Notes: a model not told the origin generated them from the sequence alone. Positions 18,005 through 27,645 are shown, numbered from the stretch's first letter. The stretch is 64,000 nt of DNA from Nitrobacteraceae bacterium AZCC 2146 (GCA_036924855.1 JBAGRP010000001.1:1240001-1304000); one strand, 5' to 3'. A program made the numbers and translations.

Positions 18005-19423
18005 ATGAAATCCGTAGTTCTTTGGTCCGCCGCACCCGTATCCGAGCCAAGAGAGATGGCAGAAACAGCGATGGAGAAAAGGCAGGCTCTTCTGGCTCAA
18101 CCGCATCCGGCGACGGCAAGCCCGGCCTTGATCGGCGAGCGATCGGTCCCGATGCCGATCTCCGATGAGCGACGAATTGTCGGAATCCTCACTTGCGAAT
18201 TCGCCGCGGTCGTCCTCACTCAAAAAATTGCCATTCCGCTGGGCGGTGCCGAGAACCAGATTGCTGTGGCCCTGCTGATTCACTACGCCGTTCTGGTTTA
18301 CCTGTTCGTATTCGGCTACGCCCGGATCGATACCCCACGCTTGCTCCTGCTGTGCCTGTTTTCCGCCACCGCCATTTTTTCGCAAGTCGGAAAGGCTGTC
18401 GGAGCATTTTCATTGCCATCGCTTTTGCTGATGCTAGTGACCTCGACAATCCTGGTTGTCGTCATTCCGGTTCATCGCAGCAGCTATCTCCAGATTCTTC
18501 GTGGCTTCATTACTCTCAGCATGTGCGCCAGCGTCATGGTGCTGGGCGACTGGATCGTACAACTGGCCGGCTTTCCGATGCCGAGCCTTGAAACCGTGAC
18601 GCCGAAGCCGTGGATATACCTTGAGTATGTCTATGTTCAGCCGCTGCAGTGGGACTCGCCGTGGTTCAAGCCAAATGGGCTGTTCTTTCTCGAAGCGTCA
18701 CATGTCTCACAATTTATTGCGATGGGATTGGTCATCGAGCTCGCATTCTTCAGACGACCGGCCGTCATCGCCCTGAACGCCATCGCACTCTTCTTCTCTT
18801 ATGGAGGGACAGGACTGGTCATCGTCGCACTGTCCATTCCGTTCCTGGCGGCGCGGCTGCGTCCTTCGGTCCTGATAAGCTCCGCTGTGATCGCCGTCGC
18901 GGTCCTGGTCATCGCGGGCTCGCTGGGACTGCTGGAAGCCTTCATCAATCGGTCGGCCGAGTTCTCGCAGAGCAACTCAAGCGGCTACAACCGCTTTATC
19001 CTGCCCGTCGAACGCTTCGCCCAGCTTCTGCAGGATCAGCCTGAGCGCCTGTTTTTCGGCATGGGAGCAGGAACAATGCCAAAGGCTGTCAACAACCTTG
19101 CTCAGCTGACGTTCGGACTGGCGTGGCCTCCCTACGCCAAGCTGGCAGTCGAATATGGCATCATCACATTCCTGTGCTGGATCGTTTTCTTCACGTTCAG
19201 TTTCTTTGGAGGTGGTGCGCCGCTGGTCGTGATCTGGGTGGCGTTCGTGCAATATCAGCTTCTCAATGGATCGCTGAACGTCCCCATCCATACGATCTAC
19301 GGCTGGCTGTTGTGCGCCGGATATCACTTCATCGACCATGAATTGCGGCGGGACAATCGAACCGCACGCCAGCCGAAACCACCGCGGGCTGTTGCGTTAG
19401 GCCGAAATCCGGGCGCCGTCTGA
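18005..19423 (+). CDS. Wzy/ExoQ-like polysaccharide polymerase
   Basis: A 472-residue membrane protein with about ten helices and a large central extracytoplasmic loop (about residues 195-240, PKPWIYLEYVYVQPLQWDSPWFKPNG), the layout of Wzy-type polymerases and O-antigen ligases. LFFLEASHVSQF is the kind of block seen in polymerases, and NRFILPVERFAQLLQD and FGMGAGTMP sit in a second loop. It would join lipid-linked repeats on the periplasmic face. It is divergent from the exoY-like gene and convergent with an aldo/keto reductase. The start is unsure: ATGs at 18005, 18056 and 18071 are all possible, none with a strong ribosome site. Confidence 0.75.
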   Translation: MKSVVLWSAAPVSEPREMAETAMEKRQALLAQPHPATASPALIGERSVPMPISDERRIVGILTCEFAAVVLTQKIAIPLGGAENQIAVALLIHYAVLVYLFVFGYARIDTPRLLLLCLFSATAIFSQVGKAVGAFSLPSLLLMLVTSTILVVVIPVHRSSYLQILRGFITLSMCASVMVLGDWIVQLAGFPMPSLETVTPKPWIYLEYVYVQPLQWDSPWFKPNGLFFLEASHVSQFIAMGLVIELAFFRRPAVIALNAIALFFSYGGTGLVIVALSIPFLAARLRPSVLISSAVIAVAVLVIAGSLGLLEAFINRSAEFSQSNSSGYNRFILPVERFAQLLQDQPERLFFGMGAGTMPKAVNNLAQLTFGLAWPPYAKLAVEYGIITFLCWIVFFTFSFFGGGAPLVVIWVAFVQYQLLNGSLNVPIHTIYGWLLCAGYHFIDHELRRDNRTARQPKPPRAVALGRNPGAV

Positions 19424-19437
19424 TGCGATATCTTTGC

Positions 19438-20271
19438 TCATATGACGCCGGTCGCAAGCTCCGTGAGATGCCGCGCCTGACTCGTTCCCGCAACCACGCA
19501 TGTGATGTCTCCGGAGCGAAGCACCTCGGAGACCGCGACGGCAGGAGACTGCGTCGGACGAAATCGGATCACTTCACGCGCAATCACTCCAATGCGACGC
19601 GCCGCGATGGCCGACCATGCGCTTGTCAGACGCGCGCGCTCGATCAGGTCAAGCGGCAATTCGAGAAGCGTCAAAGCGTCGAGCTCCAGAGCCTTCGTCA
19701 AGCTGGGCATGTCGTCGCAGGACACCCCGTAATGCCTGATCTTGCCATCGCGCTTCAACCGGCCAAGCATCGGTTCGAGGTCGCGATCGACCAGGTCGGA
19801 CGCATGCGGGCTGTGCAGCAGCAGCGCGTCCAGCGATTCGAAACGCAGCCTCTTGAGCGATCCTTCCACGGCCTTTGCCAGGTAGGCCGGCTTGAAATCG
19901 GTCGCTATATTGTCGTTGCGACGCTCGACGATCGTGCTGCGCGCAGCAGCGGACTTCCGGATCAGCGGCCGCAGCAAGGGCTTGAGCGGGCGCGCCAGCC
20001 GCATCTTCAACGAGAAGCGTTTTCCAACCTTGGAGACGACGAACGCTTGCTGTCGCTTCCCCCGGAGAAACCGTCCCAGCGTGCGTTCACTGTCGCCCTG
20101 CCCGTAGACATCTGCCGTGTCGAACACATTGACGCCAAGCTCCATCGCCCGGTCCAGGGTGCGCCAGATATCGGCGTGCGACGCGGCATTGTTGAACGAT
20201 CCGATCTTGCTGCAACCGAGTCCCAGAGCCGACAGACGTTCGCGCTCCGGTCCGAATTCATTGAATTTCAT
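19438..20271 (-). CDS. Aldo/keto reductase
   Basis: A 277-residue NADPH-dependent oxidoreductase with a TIM barrel. LGLGCSKIGSFNN at the start, GVNVFDTADVYGQGDSE (catalytic Asp and Tyr), FVVSKVGKRF (catalytic Lys) and LLLHSPHASD (catalytic His) form the usual tetrad. IRHYGVSCDD and the late VVAGTSQARHL bind the cofactor. The physiological substrate is unknown; within an exopolysaccharide locus it may reduce or oxidise a sugar or a keto-sugar intermediate together with the adjacent GMC oxidoreductase. It ends 15 bp from the convergent polymerase gene. Confidence 0.9.
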   Translation of the reverse strand: MKFNEFGPERERLSALGLGCSKIGSFNNAASHADIWRTLDRAMELGVNVFDTADVYGQGDSERTLGRFLRGKRQQAFVVSKVGKRFSLKMRLARPLKPLLRPLIRKSAAARSTIVERRNDNIATDFKPAYLAKAVEGSLKRLRFESLDALLLHSPHASDLVDRDLEPMLGRLKRDGKIRHYGVSCDDMPSLTKALELDALTLLELPLDLIERARLTSAWSAIAARRIGVIAREVIRFRPTQSPAVAVSEVLRSGDITCVVAGTSQARHLTELATGVI

Positions 20272-20358
20272 GTCTCAAACCCCGCTACCACGCTGCGAAG
20301 ACTGAGATGCCGGTTCGTGCCGCGCCTTAACGTATGACGTATTTCAAAAGGACGCCTC

Positions 20359-22080
20359 ATGATTGTGGATCATTCGATATTGACGCGTACCGACACCGCG
20401 TATGATCTGGTGGTGGTGGGCGGCGGCGCTGCCGGGCTCACCCTTGCAGAGGCGGCTGGCGCCAACGGACTTCACGTTCTGCTGATCGAAGCCGGCAGCT
20501 TTCACGAAACCACGAGCGGTCGCACGGCTCTCGCCGGAGAACTGGTTAGTCCCGGCGTTCATCCCGCGCTCGACCTCTACCGCGTCCGCGCCCTTGGCGG
20601 AGCCAGCCGGATCTGGGGGGGACGTTGCATCCCCATGGATCCCATCGATTTCGAGCCGCGCGAATGGATTCCGCATTCCGGATGGCCGATCGCCTATAAT
20701 GAGATTGCAGCCTACTACCCGCAGGCGGTCGGCGTGGCGGAAGCAGGCCAAAGCGAGTTCGAGCCCTCCGCGGTTCTGGCAGACGAACAGCCCGAACTCG
20801 CGCCCGGTCTCGACGGCGAGATCGTTCGCACGACGATCGAACGCTTCAGCCGGCCCACGAATTTCTGGAAGCGGTTTGCCGAAACCCTGACGGCTTCCTC
20901 CCGGGTTCAGGTGCTTCCCGACACCTGCCTTGCGAGGGTCGCACTCGATGAAAGCGGCTCCGCCGTACGAGCCGTGGTCGTGATGGACCAGGCTGGCAGG
21001 AAATACGAGGTTCGTGCGTCGAATTTTGCGTTGGCCCTCGGCGGACTGGAGACGACGCGGATCTTGCTGGCTTCCCGCGACGTCAAGCCTTCGGGGATCG
21101 GCAACGACTTCGATCAGCTCGGCCGATATTACATGAGCCACCTGTGCACGAATGGCGGCGTGGTCGATTTCACCAAATCCGCGCACGCTCTCGCGTATGA
21201 CTACAAAAGAGATCCGGACGGCATCTACGTGCGCCGGCGGCTGTGGTTGACCGAAGATACCCAAAGGGCATTTCGGCTGGCCAACATGACCTTCCGCACG
21301 CATCTTCCGGATCCCGGAAATCCCGCCCACAGGAATGGCATTCTCTCGGCGATGTTCCTGTCGAAATCCTTCGTTCAGCGCGAATATGCAGCGAAGTTCA
21401 GCGAAGGCCAGGTCACGCCGTCGGACTATTTCCGTCATGTCGCGAATGTGCTGAGGGACCCGTTGGAACTCGCACGATTTGCAGCGCTCTGGACGAGGAA
21501 GCGTGTGCTGTCCGATCGCAAACTGCCATCGGTCGTGCTGCCTTCCGCCAATCATCACTACCAGCTCGAATTCCATGCCGAGCAGATGCCGAACCCCGAC
21601 AGCCGCGTTGGCCTGTCCACAGCCCTCGACAACAATGGCCTGCCGCGCCTGAAAGTCGATTGGCGTCTACTCGATGACGATGTCGAGGGCCTCGTCAGGG
21701 CACACCATGTCCTGAAGGACGAGCTTGAGCGAACCGGAACCGGGCAATTGTCGTTCGACGACGATACGTTGAGATCCCGCATTCGCCTCAACAGCATCGT
21801 CGGCGGCCATCACCTTGGCACCACACGGATGTCGCCAACGCCGACAACCGGCGTTGTCGATGGCGATTGCCGCATGCACGGCATTGCCAATCTCTACATC
21901 GCGAGCGCATCCGTGATGCCGACGTCCGGCCAGGCCAATCCAACGCTCACGATCATTGCCCTCGCGCTGCGCCTGGCGAAGCACCTCAATAACCGGCGCG
22001 CCAGCGTTCCGGAGATGACGTCGGAAGCCGAATCGGTGGCAGCGGATACAAAATCGCGGATGCTGGTCGATAGTGCATGA
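20359..22080 (+). CDS. GMC-family FAD-dependent oxidoreductase
   Basis: A 573-residue flavoprotein of the glucose-methanol-choline family. YDLVVVGGGAAGLTLAEAA at 15-33 binds FAD, GGASRIWGGRCIPMDPIDFEPRE is the second flavin block (GGSSxxxG-like), and LALGGLETTRILLAS follows. The C-terminal GGHHLGTTRM contains the active-site His, and GQANPTLTIIALALRLA closes the FAD site. Family members oxidise alcohol or sugar hydroxyls. AAGGA lies eight bases before the ATG at 20359. It is divergent from the aldo/keto reductase, so the two may be co-regulated redox partners acting on a sugar. Confidence 0.9.
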   Translation: MIVDHSILTRTDTAYDLVVVGGGAAGLTLAEAAGANGLHVLLIEAGSFHETTSGRTALAGELVSPGVHPALDLYRVRALGGASRIWGGRCIPMDPIDFEPREWIPHSGWPIAYNEIAAYYPQAVGVAEAGQSEFEPSAVLADEQPELAPGLDGEIVRTTIERFSRPTNFWKRFAETLTASSRVQVLPDTCLARVALDESGSAVRAVVVMDQAGRKYEVRASNFALALGGLETTRILLASRDVKPSGIGNDFDQLGRYYMSHLCTNGGVVDFTKSAHALAYDYKRDPDGIYVRRRLWLTEDTQRAFRLANMTFRTHLPDPGNPAHRNGILSAMFLSKSFVQREYAAKFSEGQVTPSDYFRHVANVLRDPLELARFAALWTRKRVLSDRKLPSVVLPSANHHYQLEFHAEQMPNPDSRVGLSTALDNNGLPRLKVDWRLLDDDVEGLVRAHHVLKDELERTGTGQLSFDDDTLRSRIRLNSIVGGHHLGTTRMSPTPTTGVVDGDCRMHGIANLYIASASVMPTSGQANPTLTIIALALRLAKHLNNRRASVPEMTSEAESVAADTKSRMLVDSA

Positions 22081-22110
22081 GTGGCTCCACCGCCAACTCG
22101 ACCAAGCCTC

Positions 22111-23091
22111 TCAATTTTTTGCCGGTGGTTTTCCTGCTTCCGCGGCCCCGAACCGCGTCACATATTCTGCGGCGGCGAGCGGAAACTGTCCGTTCGACAG
22201 CATTGTGTTGAACTCCGGAGACGGATTATCCCAGTAACTTTGGTAAAGCGGGTTATTAGCCGCAATCCACTCAGCCATTCCGCGAATGAAGACAGGATTG
22301 TCTCCGCCGCCGCTTCCATGCGGATTTATCCCCGCGCCCCATTCCGAATAGGCCATGGGCTTCTTGTGCTCCGCCGCGAAAGCGCGGTGCCATTTCAGAC
22401 CGAAGGGCTGGTAGAGAAAAGCCGTCCAGCGCACCAGGGCATTGCTCTCCAGCGGCGTCCAGTATTCGTCATAGACATCCATGCCGATGATATCGACGAC
22501 ATCGTCGCCCGGATACGCCAGTGTCGGATCCATCTGTTGACGGCCGTGGTTTGGGCACCATTCGAATTGAAACCGCTGCCCCGGCGCCTGCCTCATCACA
22601 TCGACGATGCGTCGGAAATAGGCCACGAAGGACGCCGGGTCCTTCGATGCTGCCCATGGCTGCCAGTGCCCGTTGAACTCCCAGCCGATGCGAACGGTTG
22701 CATCGGGACGACCGTGCGCCACAAGCGTTTCGGCAATTCGCTGAAACGTCGCGTCGTACTTGCCAGCGGCCCCCTCGGCCAGCGTCGCACTCGCATCGCG
22801 CGTCAACATCGGAACGGATAATGTCAGATTGATTTTGACGTTATCCCAGCACCCTATCACCCAGTCTATGCTGGTTTCGAGTTCCGGCCAGGACATCTGA
22901 TTGAGAGCATCCACCGTGCGCTCAAGCTTGCGCCCGGCAAATTTCTGAAAATCGGGGATGCGCTTCACGCCATCGCAGCCCGGGCCGACATAGGCAGCAA
23001 ACTCAGAAGCATCGACGCGATGGGCTGACACACCGTTCAGCCATAGCGCAGCAACAAAACCGGCGATCCGCACGGTGCGACAAGATCGCAT
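22111..23091 (-). CDS. GH26-like glycosidase, exported
   Basis: A 326-residue glycosidase with a signal peptide (residues 1-23, GFVAALWLNGVSA). ATVRIGWEFNGHWQPWA has Glu138 as likely acid/base, and KPMAYSEWG has Glu250 as likely nucleophile; FQFEWCPNHG and VVDIIGMDVYDEYW fill the barrel. These blocks line up with those of the RTX protein at 10528-12072 (TGWEFN, PWA, ISMDVY, SEWG), so the two are paralogues with different export routes. In export operons such enzymes often cut polymer in the periplasm to control length. The ATG at 23091 is preceded by GGCGGAACGAG. It lies 76 bp downstream of the exoF-like gene and is probably cotranscribed with it. Confidence 0.85.
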   Translation of the reverse strand: MRSCRTVRIAGFVAALWLNGVSAHRVDASEFAAYVGPGCDGVKRIPDFQKFAGRKLERTVDALNQMSWPELETSIDWVIGCWDNVKINLTLSVPMLTRDASATLAEGAAGKYDATFQRIAETLVAHGRPDATVRIGWEFNGHWQPWAASKDPASFVAYFRRIVDVMRQAPGQRFQFEWCPNHGRQQMDPTLAYPGDDVVDIIGMDVYDEYWTPLESNALVRWTAFLYQPFGLKWHRAFAAEHKKPMAYSEWGAGINPHGSGGGDNPVFIRGMAEWIAANNPLYQSYWDNPSPEFNTMLSNGQFPLAAAEYVTRFGAAEAGKPPAKN

Positions 23092-23167
23092 CACTCGTTC
23101 CGCCGGGCGTTGTCGCGAAGAACGACCGCGCACCGCGACGGCTCGCGTCGCGCGACGCAGGACACGC

Positions 23168-24433
23168 TCACCGAACGGCTTCCCGGGAAACCTCAAGATT
23201 CAGTTTGACCTCGACGACATCGCCCGGCAACAATTCGACCTCCAGGTCGGTCGTCACTTCCTTGGCGTTTCTGACAATCCGGACATTCGTCTCCGGACCG
23301 CCATCCCGGCCGAACGATTTTCGCATCCCGACATAAGCAAGCTTCTCGCTAACCGTCTTGATATCCGATTGCAGAACCTGAAGCTTGGCGTTCGCGTCTC
23401 GCAATTCGGTCAGCAACTTCAGCCTCCGGGCGCTGTCATATTTGAGTACCTCGCGATCGGCATTCTCCAGGTCTGTTTTTGCCCGCTCCAGCTCGACGGC
23501 CGATTGCAGCGACTGAACGGATGACAGCAGGACGATGCGCCGGGCATCAGAAATGCGGGTACCCGGCGCCAGCCCTTTTTTGTAAAAGTCCTGGATTCTC
23601 GTGAATTCATCCTCGTCGGACCGCAGCCCCTCGCTTTCGGATTCGCTCCGCTTCGCCATGATATTTCGATTGACCACCAGTTGCGCCAGCAGCCGCTTGA
23701 GGTGATCCGTCTGCATCGCAAAGTCTGCCTGACCAAGCTTCAACTGCTTGTCCTCGACTTGCGCCAGAGTCGAGAGCATATCTTCGGGAAGCGGGATCGC
23801 GCTAAACGTCTTGTCGTCGATGTCGTCTTTCTGACCGAGCTCCGCCTTCAGACGCCTCACATGCGCGAGTTCTTTCGCGAAGTTGATCCATGCCGTGGTG
23901 TAACTCCCCCGGAGGTCAGCGGATTGGAGGATGGGATCCTCGATTCGGGAGCGGAGAAGATCATATCCACCAGCTAGGCTAACAGCCTGGCGCGCCGTCA
24001 GCCCGGGGCGAAACACCTGGCTGCCGGGCCTGGAGACATCACCATTGACGTAGATCGGACGATACTCGGCGATGGCGATCGAAACTTCGTCGCTGCTGAT
24101 GACATCGCGTTCCGTCTTGTTGTAGCCGCGCTGACGGAACTCTTTCTGCGACAGAACGGACCCGACCTTCAGGCGGAGCTCCGAAAGCGTCAATCCCGCC
24201 GCTGCGATGCTTCCGGCCAGCGGCAGCGTCACCTTGCCATCGATGTCGATGGCCGATTTTTGCTTGAGGTCCGGAACGCCGGCCACGGAGAAATCGATGA
24301 CGTCACCCGGCGCAACGCGATATTCCGCCCGCACCGGCCCGGAAAGGATCAACGTACTCAGAGCGGCACTGAACCAGAGCGCATTGAGCGTCCGGATCGC
24401 ATAGTGTTTCGTAGGGGCTCGGAACCATCGCAT
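23168..24433 (-). CDS. exoF: Polysaccharide export protein, ExoF/Wza-like
   Basis: A 421-residue exported protein, the same length class as rhizobial ExoF. A signal peptide (about 1-36, ending VRA-EYR) precedes the Poly_export domain (YRVAPGDVIDFSVAGVPDLKQ, IDIDGKVTLPLAGSIAAAG). An SLBB-type block follows (PIYVNGDVSRPG, PGLTARQAVSLAGG). The C-terminal half (about 200-400) is a long helical, coiled-coil region rich in E/K/L, which in ExoF-type proteins replaces the outer-membrane helix of Wza. It should help pass polymer across the periplasm and outer membrane. It is divergent from the exoP-like gene at 24650. The symbol is by resemblance. Confidence 0.85.
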   Translation of the reverse strand: MRWFRAPTKHYAIRTLNALWFSAALSTLILSGPVRAEYRVAPGDVIDFSVAGVPDLKQKSAIDIDGKVTLPLAGSIAAAGLTLSELRLKVGSVLSQKEFRQRGYNKTERDVISSDEVSIAIAEYRPIYVNGDVSRPGSQVFRPGLTARQAVSLAGGYDLLRSRIEDPILQSADLRGSYTTAWINFAKELAHVRRLKAELGQKDDIDDKTFSAIPLPEDMLSTLAQVEDKQLKLGQADFAMQTDHLKRLLAQLVVNRNIMAKRSESESEGLRSDEDEFTRIQDFYKKGLAPGTRISDARRIVLLSSVQSLQSAVELERAKTDLENADREVLKYDSARRLKLLTELRDANAKLQVLQSDIKTVSEKLAYVGMRKSFGRDGGPETNVRIVRNAKEVTTDLEVELLPGDVVEVKLNLEVSREAVR

Positions 24434-24649
24434 CTGCGGCAGTCTCGCATCTCATGGATACAACACGTCGTGTCCGCACATCACTTGCGAAAGCGACACC
24501 TGCGGCAGCGACCGATTCCGGTTTTGGCAGATTATTTTCATCGAATACTTATCAAATGTTGATTCAAAGGCGACAAATTTCGAGATGATTAGAGCCAAGT
24601 CGGCTTGGCCCCGCTCGATGCTCGCAAGGCCATGATCTCGTGGAGTAGT

Positions 24650-26464
24650 ATGCTGAACGTAGAGAGAGGCTCTCCCACATTCGCTTTTCCGATCTCGCGC
24701 GACATAGCGAATCCGAGGATCGACTTCCGCTCTCTCGTTAAGGCCAATGTCCGCCATCGGCGGCTCATTGCGATCTCGACCGGCGCCTGCATCGTTGCAG
24801 GACTTCTTTTCGCACTCCTTGCCAAGCCGGTTTACACCGCGGAGGGGATGTTGCAGATCGACGCACGCCGCGTGGTTCAGCCGCCGGGACGATCGAGCGG
24901 AGCGCCGGAGATGACAGCGCTCGACTCCGCAGCCATCGACTCGCAGGTGGAGATCCTGAAGTCCGATCAGTTGTCCCGCGACGTCATTACCAAGCTCGGG
25001 CTGGTTACCAATCCGGATTTTTCCAGCCCATCCCTGATCGGATCGGCGCTGACAGCCATCAAGCGCCTGATCCGTGGCCAACCGGAAGCGACCGACGACA
25101 TTCCGTCGGCCATCCTCAAGAGCTTTGCGGAGCGGCTGGACATCAAGCGTCTGCGCGACACCTATATGGTGGCGATCCATTTCAAGGCGGGTACCCCGGA
25201 GCTTGCCGCGACGGTGACGAACGTCCTCATGAAAACGTATCTCGATCATGAAAGCGACAGCAGGCGAAACTCCATCAAGCTTGAAATCACATGGCTCGAC
25301 GAGCGGCTCGCATCGTTACGGGACGATATCGCCACGGCAGACAAGGCGCTTCGGCAGGCGTCCTCGGGAGCCGGAACTCAAGTCGATGTCAGCAAGTTGC
25401 AGCGCGAGGTGGAGTCCTATCGCTCGATCTATCAGGTCTTCCTCGATCGCTACACGGCTTCCGTTCAGCAGATGTCCTTCCCTTTCGCCCAGGCAAACAT
25501 CATTGCCGGCGCCCGGCCGCCGCAGGACAAAAGCTTCCCCAATACCTTCGTCGTCCTCGCACTTAGCGCGCTTGGAGGACTTATCATCGGCGTCGGAATA
25601 ACAACTTTTCTCGAATTGAATGACGATACGTTTCGGACCCCGCAGCAGACCGAGGCGACGCTGGGCCGCCCTGTCATCGGCGTTCTGCCGCCGCTCACCG
25701 AAACCGTTGATCCATCGAACGCCGGCTCCCCGGCTACGCCAGCTCTCCTGCTGAGGAATGCTCACCGCTACGCGGCCGACAGGCCGATGTCGCGCTTTGT
25801 GGAAGGCTTGCGTGGCCTCAAAACCGCAGTCGATGCGGGTCTCTACGATAACGGCAGCCGGACCCTCGGGGTCATGTCGGCACTGCCCGACGAGGGTGCA
25901 TCCATCCTGGCTGCCAACCTCGCTTATCTGATTGCGCGCGGCGGCAAGACGGTTCTTCTTGTCGACGCCGACCAGCGTGCGAAGACATTGACATCGGCAC
26001 TGCACACGAAGAATGAGCGGGACCTGGCCGACGTTCTGTCAGACCGCTCGACACTTGCGGAAGCAACCTGGGCGCTGGGCAAGAATATCGCTTTCATCGG
26101 GTCCAACCAGTTGCTCAAGCCATCCGAAGGATACCGTGAACTCGATCCCCTTGCCATTCAACATTTCATCGATCAAGCCGCCCTTGAGTATGATTACGTC
26201 ATCGTCTGTCTCCCGCCGATGGCCCCCCTTGCCGATCTGCAGGCCTTTGCGCCCGCGATGGGAGGACTTGCGCTCGTCGTTCGTTGGGGCGTGACGTCAC
26301 AACGAATGGTGCGAAACATCCTGAACGTGATGCCGCTGGTTCAGGACAAGGTTCTGGGCGTCGTACTCAGTGGCGTCGATCTGCATCGCATGGCGGCCGA
26401 TACGCAGTATCCACTTGCGATGTCGGAGCGCTCCTCACCTGCCCGCGGGCTGTTCTCCGACTGA
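24650..26464 (+). CDS. exoP: Chain-length determinant / Wzc-ExoP-like protein with degenerate ATP site
   Basis: A 604-residue inner-membrane co-polymerase. An N-terminal Wzz domain (about 30-310) has two membrane helices (LIAISTGACIVAGLLFALLA and VVLALSALGGLIIGVGITTF) flanking a periplasmic helical region that ends in the PxxP-like GARPPQDKSFP. The cytoplasmic P-loop domain (about 385-590) keeps the fold: SALPDEGAS at ~410, VLLVDADQR at ~435 and DYVIVCLPP. The Walker A Lys of the usual PGEGKS is Ala, so ATP binding and tyrosine autophosphorylation are doubtful, and the C-terminus has no tyrosine cluster. It sets polymer length and works with the divergent exoF-like gene. The ATG at 24650 follows GGAG; 24632 is possible. 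Confidence 0.87.
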   Translation: MLNVERGSPTFAFPISRDIANPRIDFRSLVKANVRHRRLIAISTGACIVAGLLFALLAKPVYTAEGMLQIDARRVVQPPGRSSGAPEMTALDSAAIDSQVEILKSDQLSRDVITKLGLVTNPDFSSPSLIGSALTAIKRLIRGQPEATDDIPSAILKSFAERLDIKRLRDTYMVAIHFKAGTPELAATVTNVLMKTYLDHESDSRRNSIKLEITWLDERLASLRDDIATADKALRQASSGAGTQVDVSKLQREVESYRSIYQVFLDRYTASVQQMSFPFAQANIIAGARPPQDKSFPNTFVVLALSALGGLIIGVGITTFLELNDDTFRTPQQTEATLGRPVIGVLPPLTETVDPSNAGSPATPALLLRNAHRYAADRPMSRFVEGLRGLKTAVDAGLYDNGSRTLGVMSALPDEGASILAANLAYLIARGGKTVLLVDADQRAKTLTSALHTKNERDLADVLSDRSTLAEATWALGKNIAFIGSNQLLKPSEGYRELDPLAIQHFIDQAALEYDYVIVCLPPMAPLADLQAFAPAMGGLALVVRWGVTSQRMVRNILNVMPLVQDKVLGVVLSGVDLHRMAADTQYPLAMSERSSPARGLFSD

Positions 26465-26634
26465 TGCATAAGCCTCATCCCATCGTTTTTTTTAACTTTA
26501 GTTAAGGTGATTTTGCGCCGACATCCGTAACCTCGATCGAAAGTCCAGGCAGTCGGCGGGACTACCGTGCGAGGGAATGGAGCGATCGGGAGTCAACACG
26601 GAATCGTCAAGGCCGGCGACATCTGGACAAAGGG

Positions 26635-27645
26635 ATGAGCAACTTGCAGATCGCTGTCATCGGATGCGGCGCCATTGCCGATCAGTACTATTTCCCGGCA
26701 CTGGCTGGAGACAAGGAATTGCGGTCCGGGACTTGGATCGTCGATCCATCGGAGAAGCGACGCAAGGCCGTCATCGAAAAGTTCGGATTTTCACAGAAGC
26801 GGCAGTTCGGCGACGCGGGCGATCTTCCGCCATCGGTTGGTCTGGCAATCAATGCGACGCCCAGTCACCTTCATGTGGCAACGACCATGCCGCTGATCAA
26901 CCGCGGCATCAACGTGATCGTCGAGAAGCCGTTCGCTGAATTTTCCGATCATGCCTTGTCGATGGTGAAGGCTGCCGACGGAAAATGCATTCTCTCGGTC
27001 AACCAGTACAGGCGGCTTGCTCCGTCCTATGCGCTGGTATGCGAGATGATCCAGAGGGGTGACATCGGCGAGGTCAAGAGGATTACCTGGCGCGAGGGCC
27101 ATAAGTTCGATTGGCCGACGGAAACCGGATTCTACTTCCGACGTCCGTGGGAATCGAACAAGCCGCGCGGCGCGCTGCTCGACATCGGCGTCCACATTCT
27201 CGATCAGATTTGCTGGTGGCTTCAGGATACGCCGAAACCCGTCGCCATATCGACGGACGGCTACGGCGGACCGGAAGCTTTTGCAAATGCGACGATGACG
27301 AGCAGGAATGCAACGGTCGAGATCGCGATCAGCTTCCACTCCACACTCGCCAATGCCTACATGGTCGAAGGCACGAAGGGCTGCATCAGGGGATCGACCA
27401 CCGACCATTCCCGAATTGAGGTCCGATCGAAAAAGCAGGGTTGGCGAACCATTACCGCCCCCGGTGAGACCAGTTGGCCTGGCATGGCCAAGCGGCTCGT
27501 CACCAACGTGTCGAATGCCGTACAGGGACGTGAGAAGCTGCTGGTGCCGGCTTCCGATGTGGTCCCGGCCCTGGTTGCGATCGATTCCCTCTATGCGATG
27601 GCCACGGAAGTCTGGCCAACCTGCTACAAGGAATGGAAGTCATGA
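26635..27645 (+). CDS. Gfo/Idh/MocA-family oxidoreductase
   Basis: A 336-residue NAD(P)-dependent sugar dehydrogenase. The Rossmann motif IAVIGCGAIADQYY lies at 6-19, INVIVEKPFAE contains the conserved Glu-Lys-Pro whose Lys takes part in catalysis, and GALLDIGVHILDQICWW supplies the Asp and His of the active site. Such enzymes oxidise or reduce nucleotide sugars or free sugars, for example 3-keto-sugar formation before amination. The stop overlaps the next start by four bases (ATGA), so the pair is translationally coupled. It lies 170 bp downstream of the exoP-like gene and may be in the same unit. Confidence 0.9.
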   Translation: MSNLQIAVIGCGAIADQYYFPALAGDKELRSGTWIVDPSEKRRKAVIEKFGFSQKRQFGDAGDLPPSVGLAINATPSHLHVATTMPLINRGINVIVEKPFAEFSDHALSMVKAADGKCILSVNQYRRLAPSYALVCEMIQRGDIGEVKRITWREGHKFDWPTETGFYFRRPWESNKPRGALLDIGVHILDQICWWLQDTPKPVAISTDGYGGPEAFANATMTSRNATVEIAISFHSTLANAYMVEGTKGCIRGSTTDHSRIEVRSKKQGWRTITAPGETSWPGMAKRLVTNVSNAVQGREKLLVPASDVVPALVAIDSLYAMATEVWPTCYKEWKS

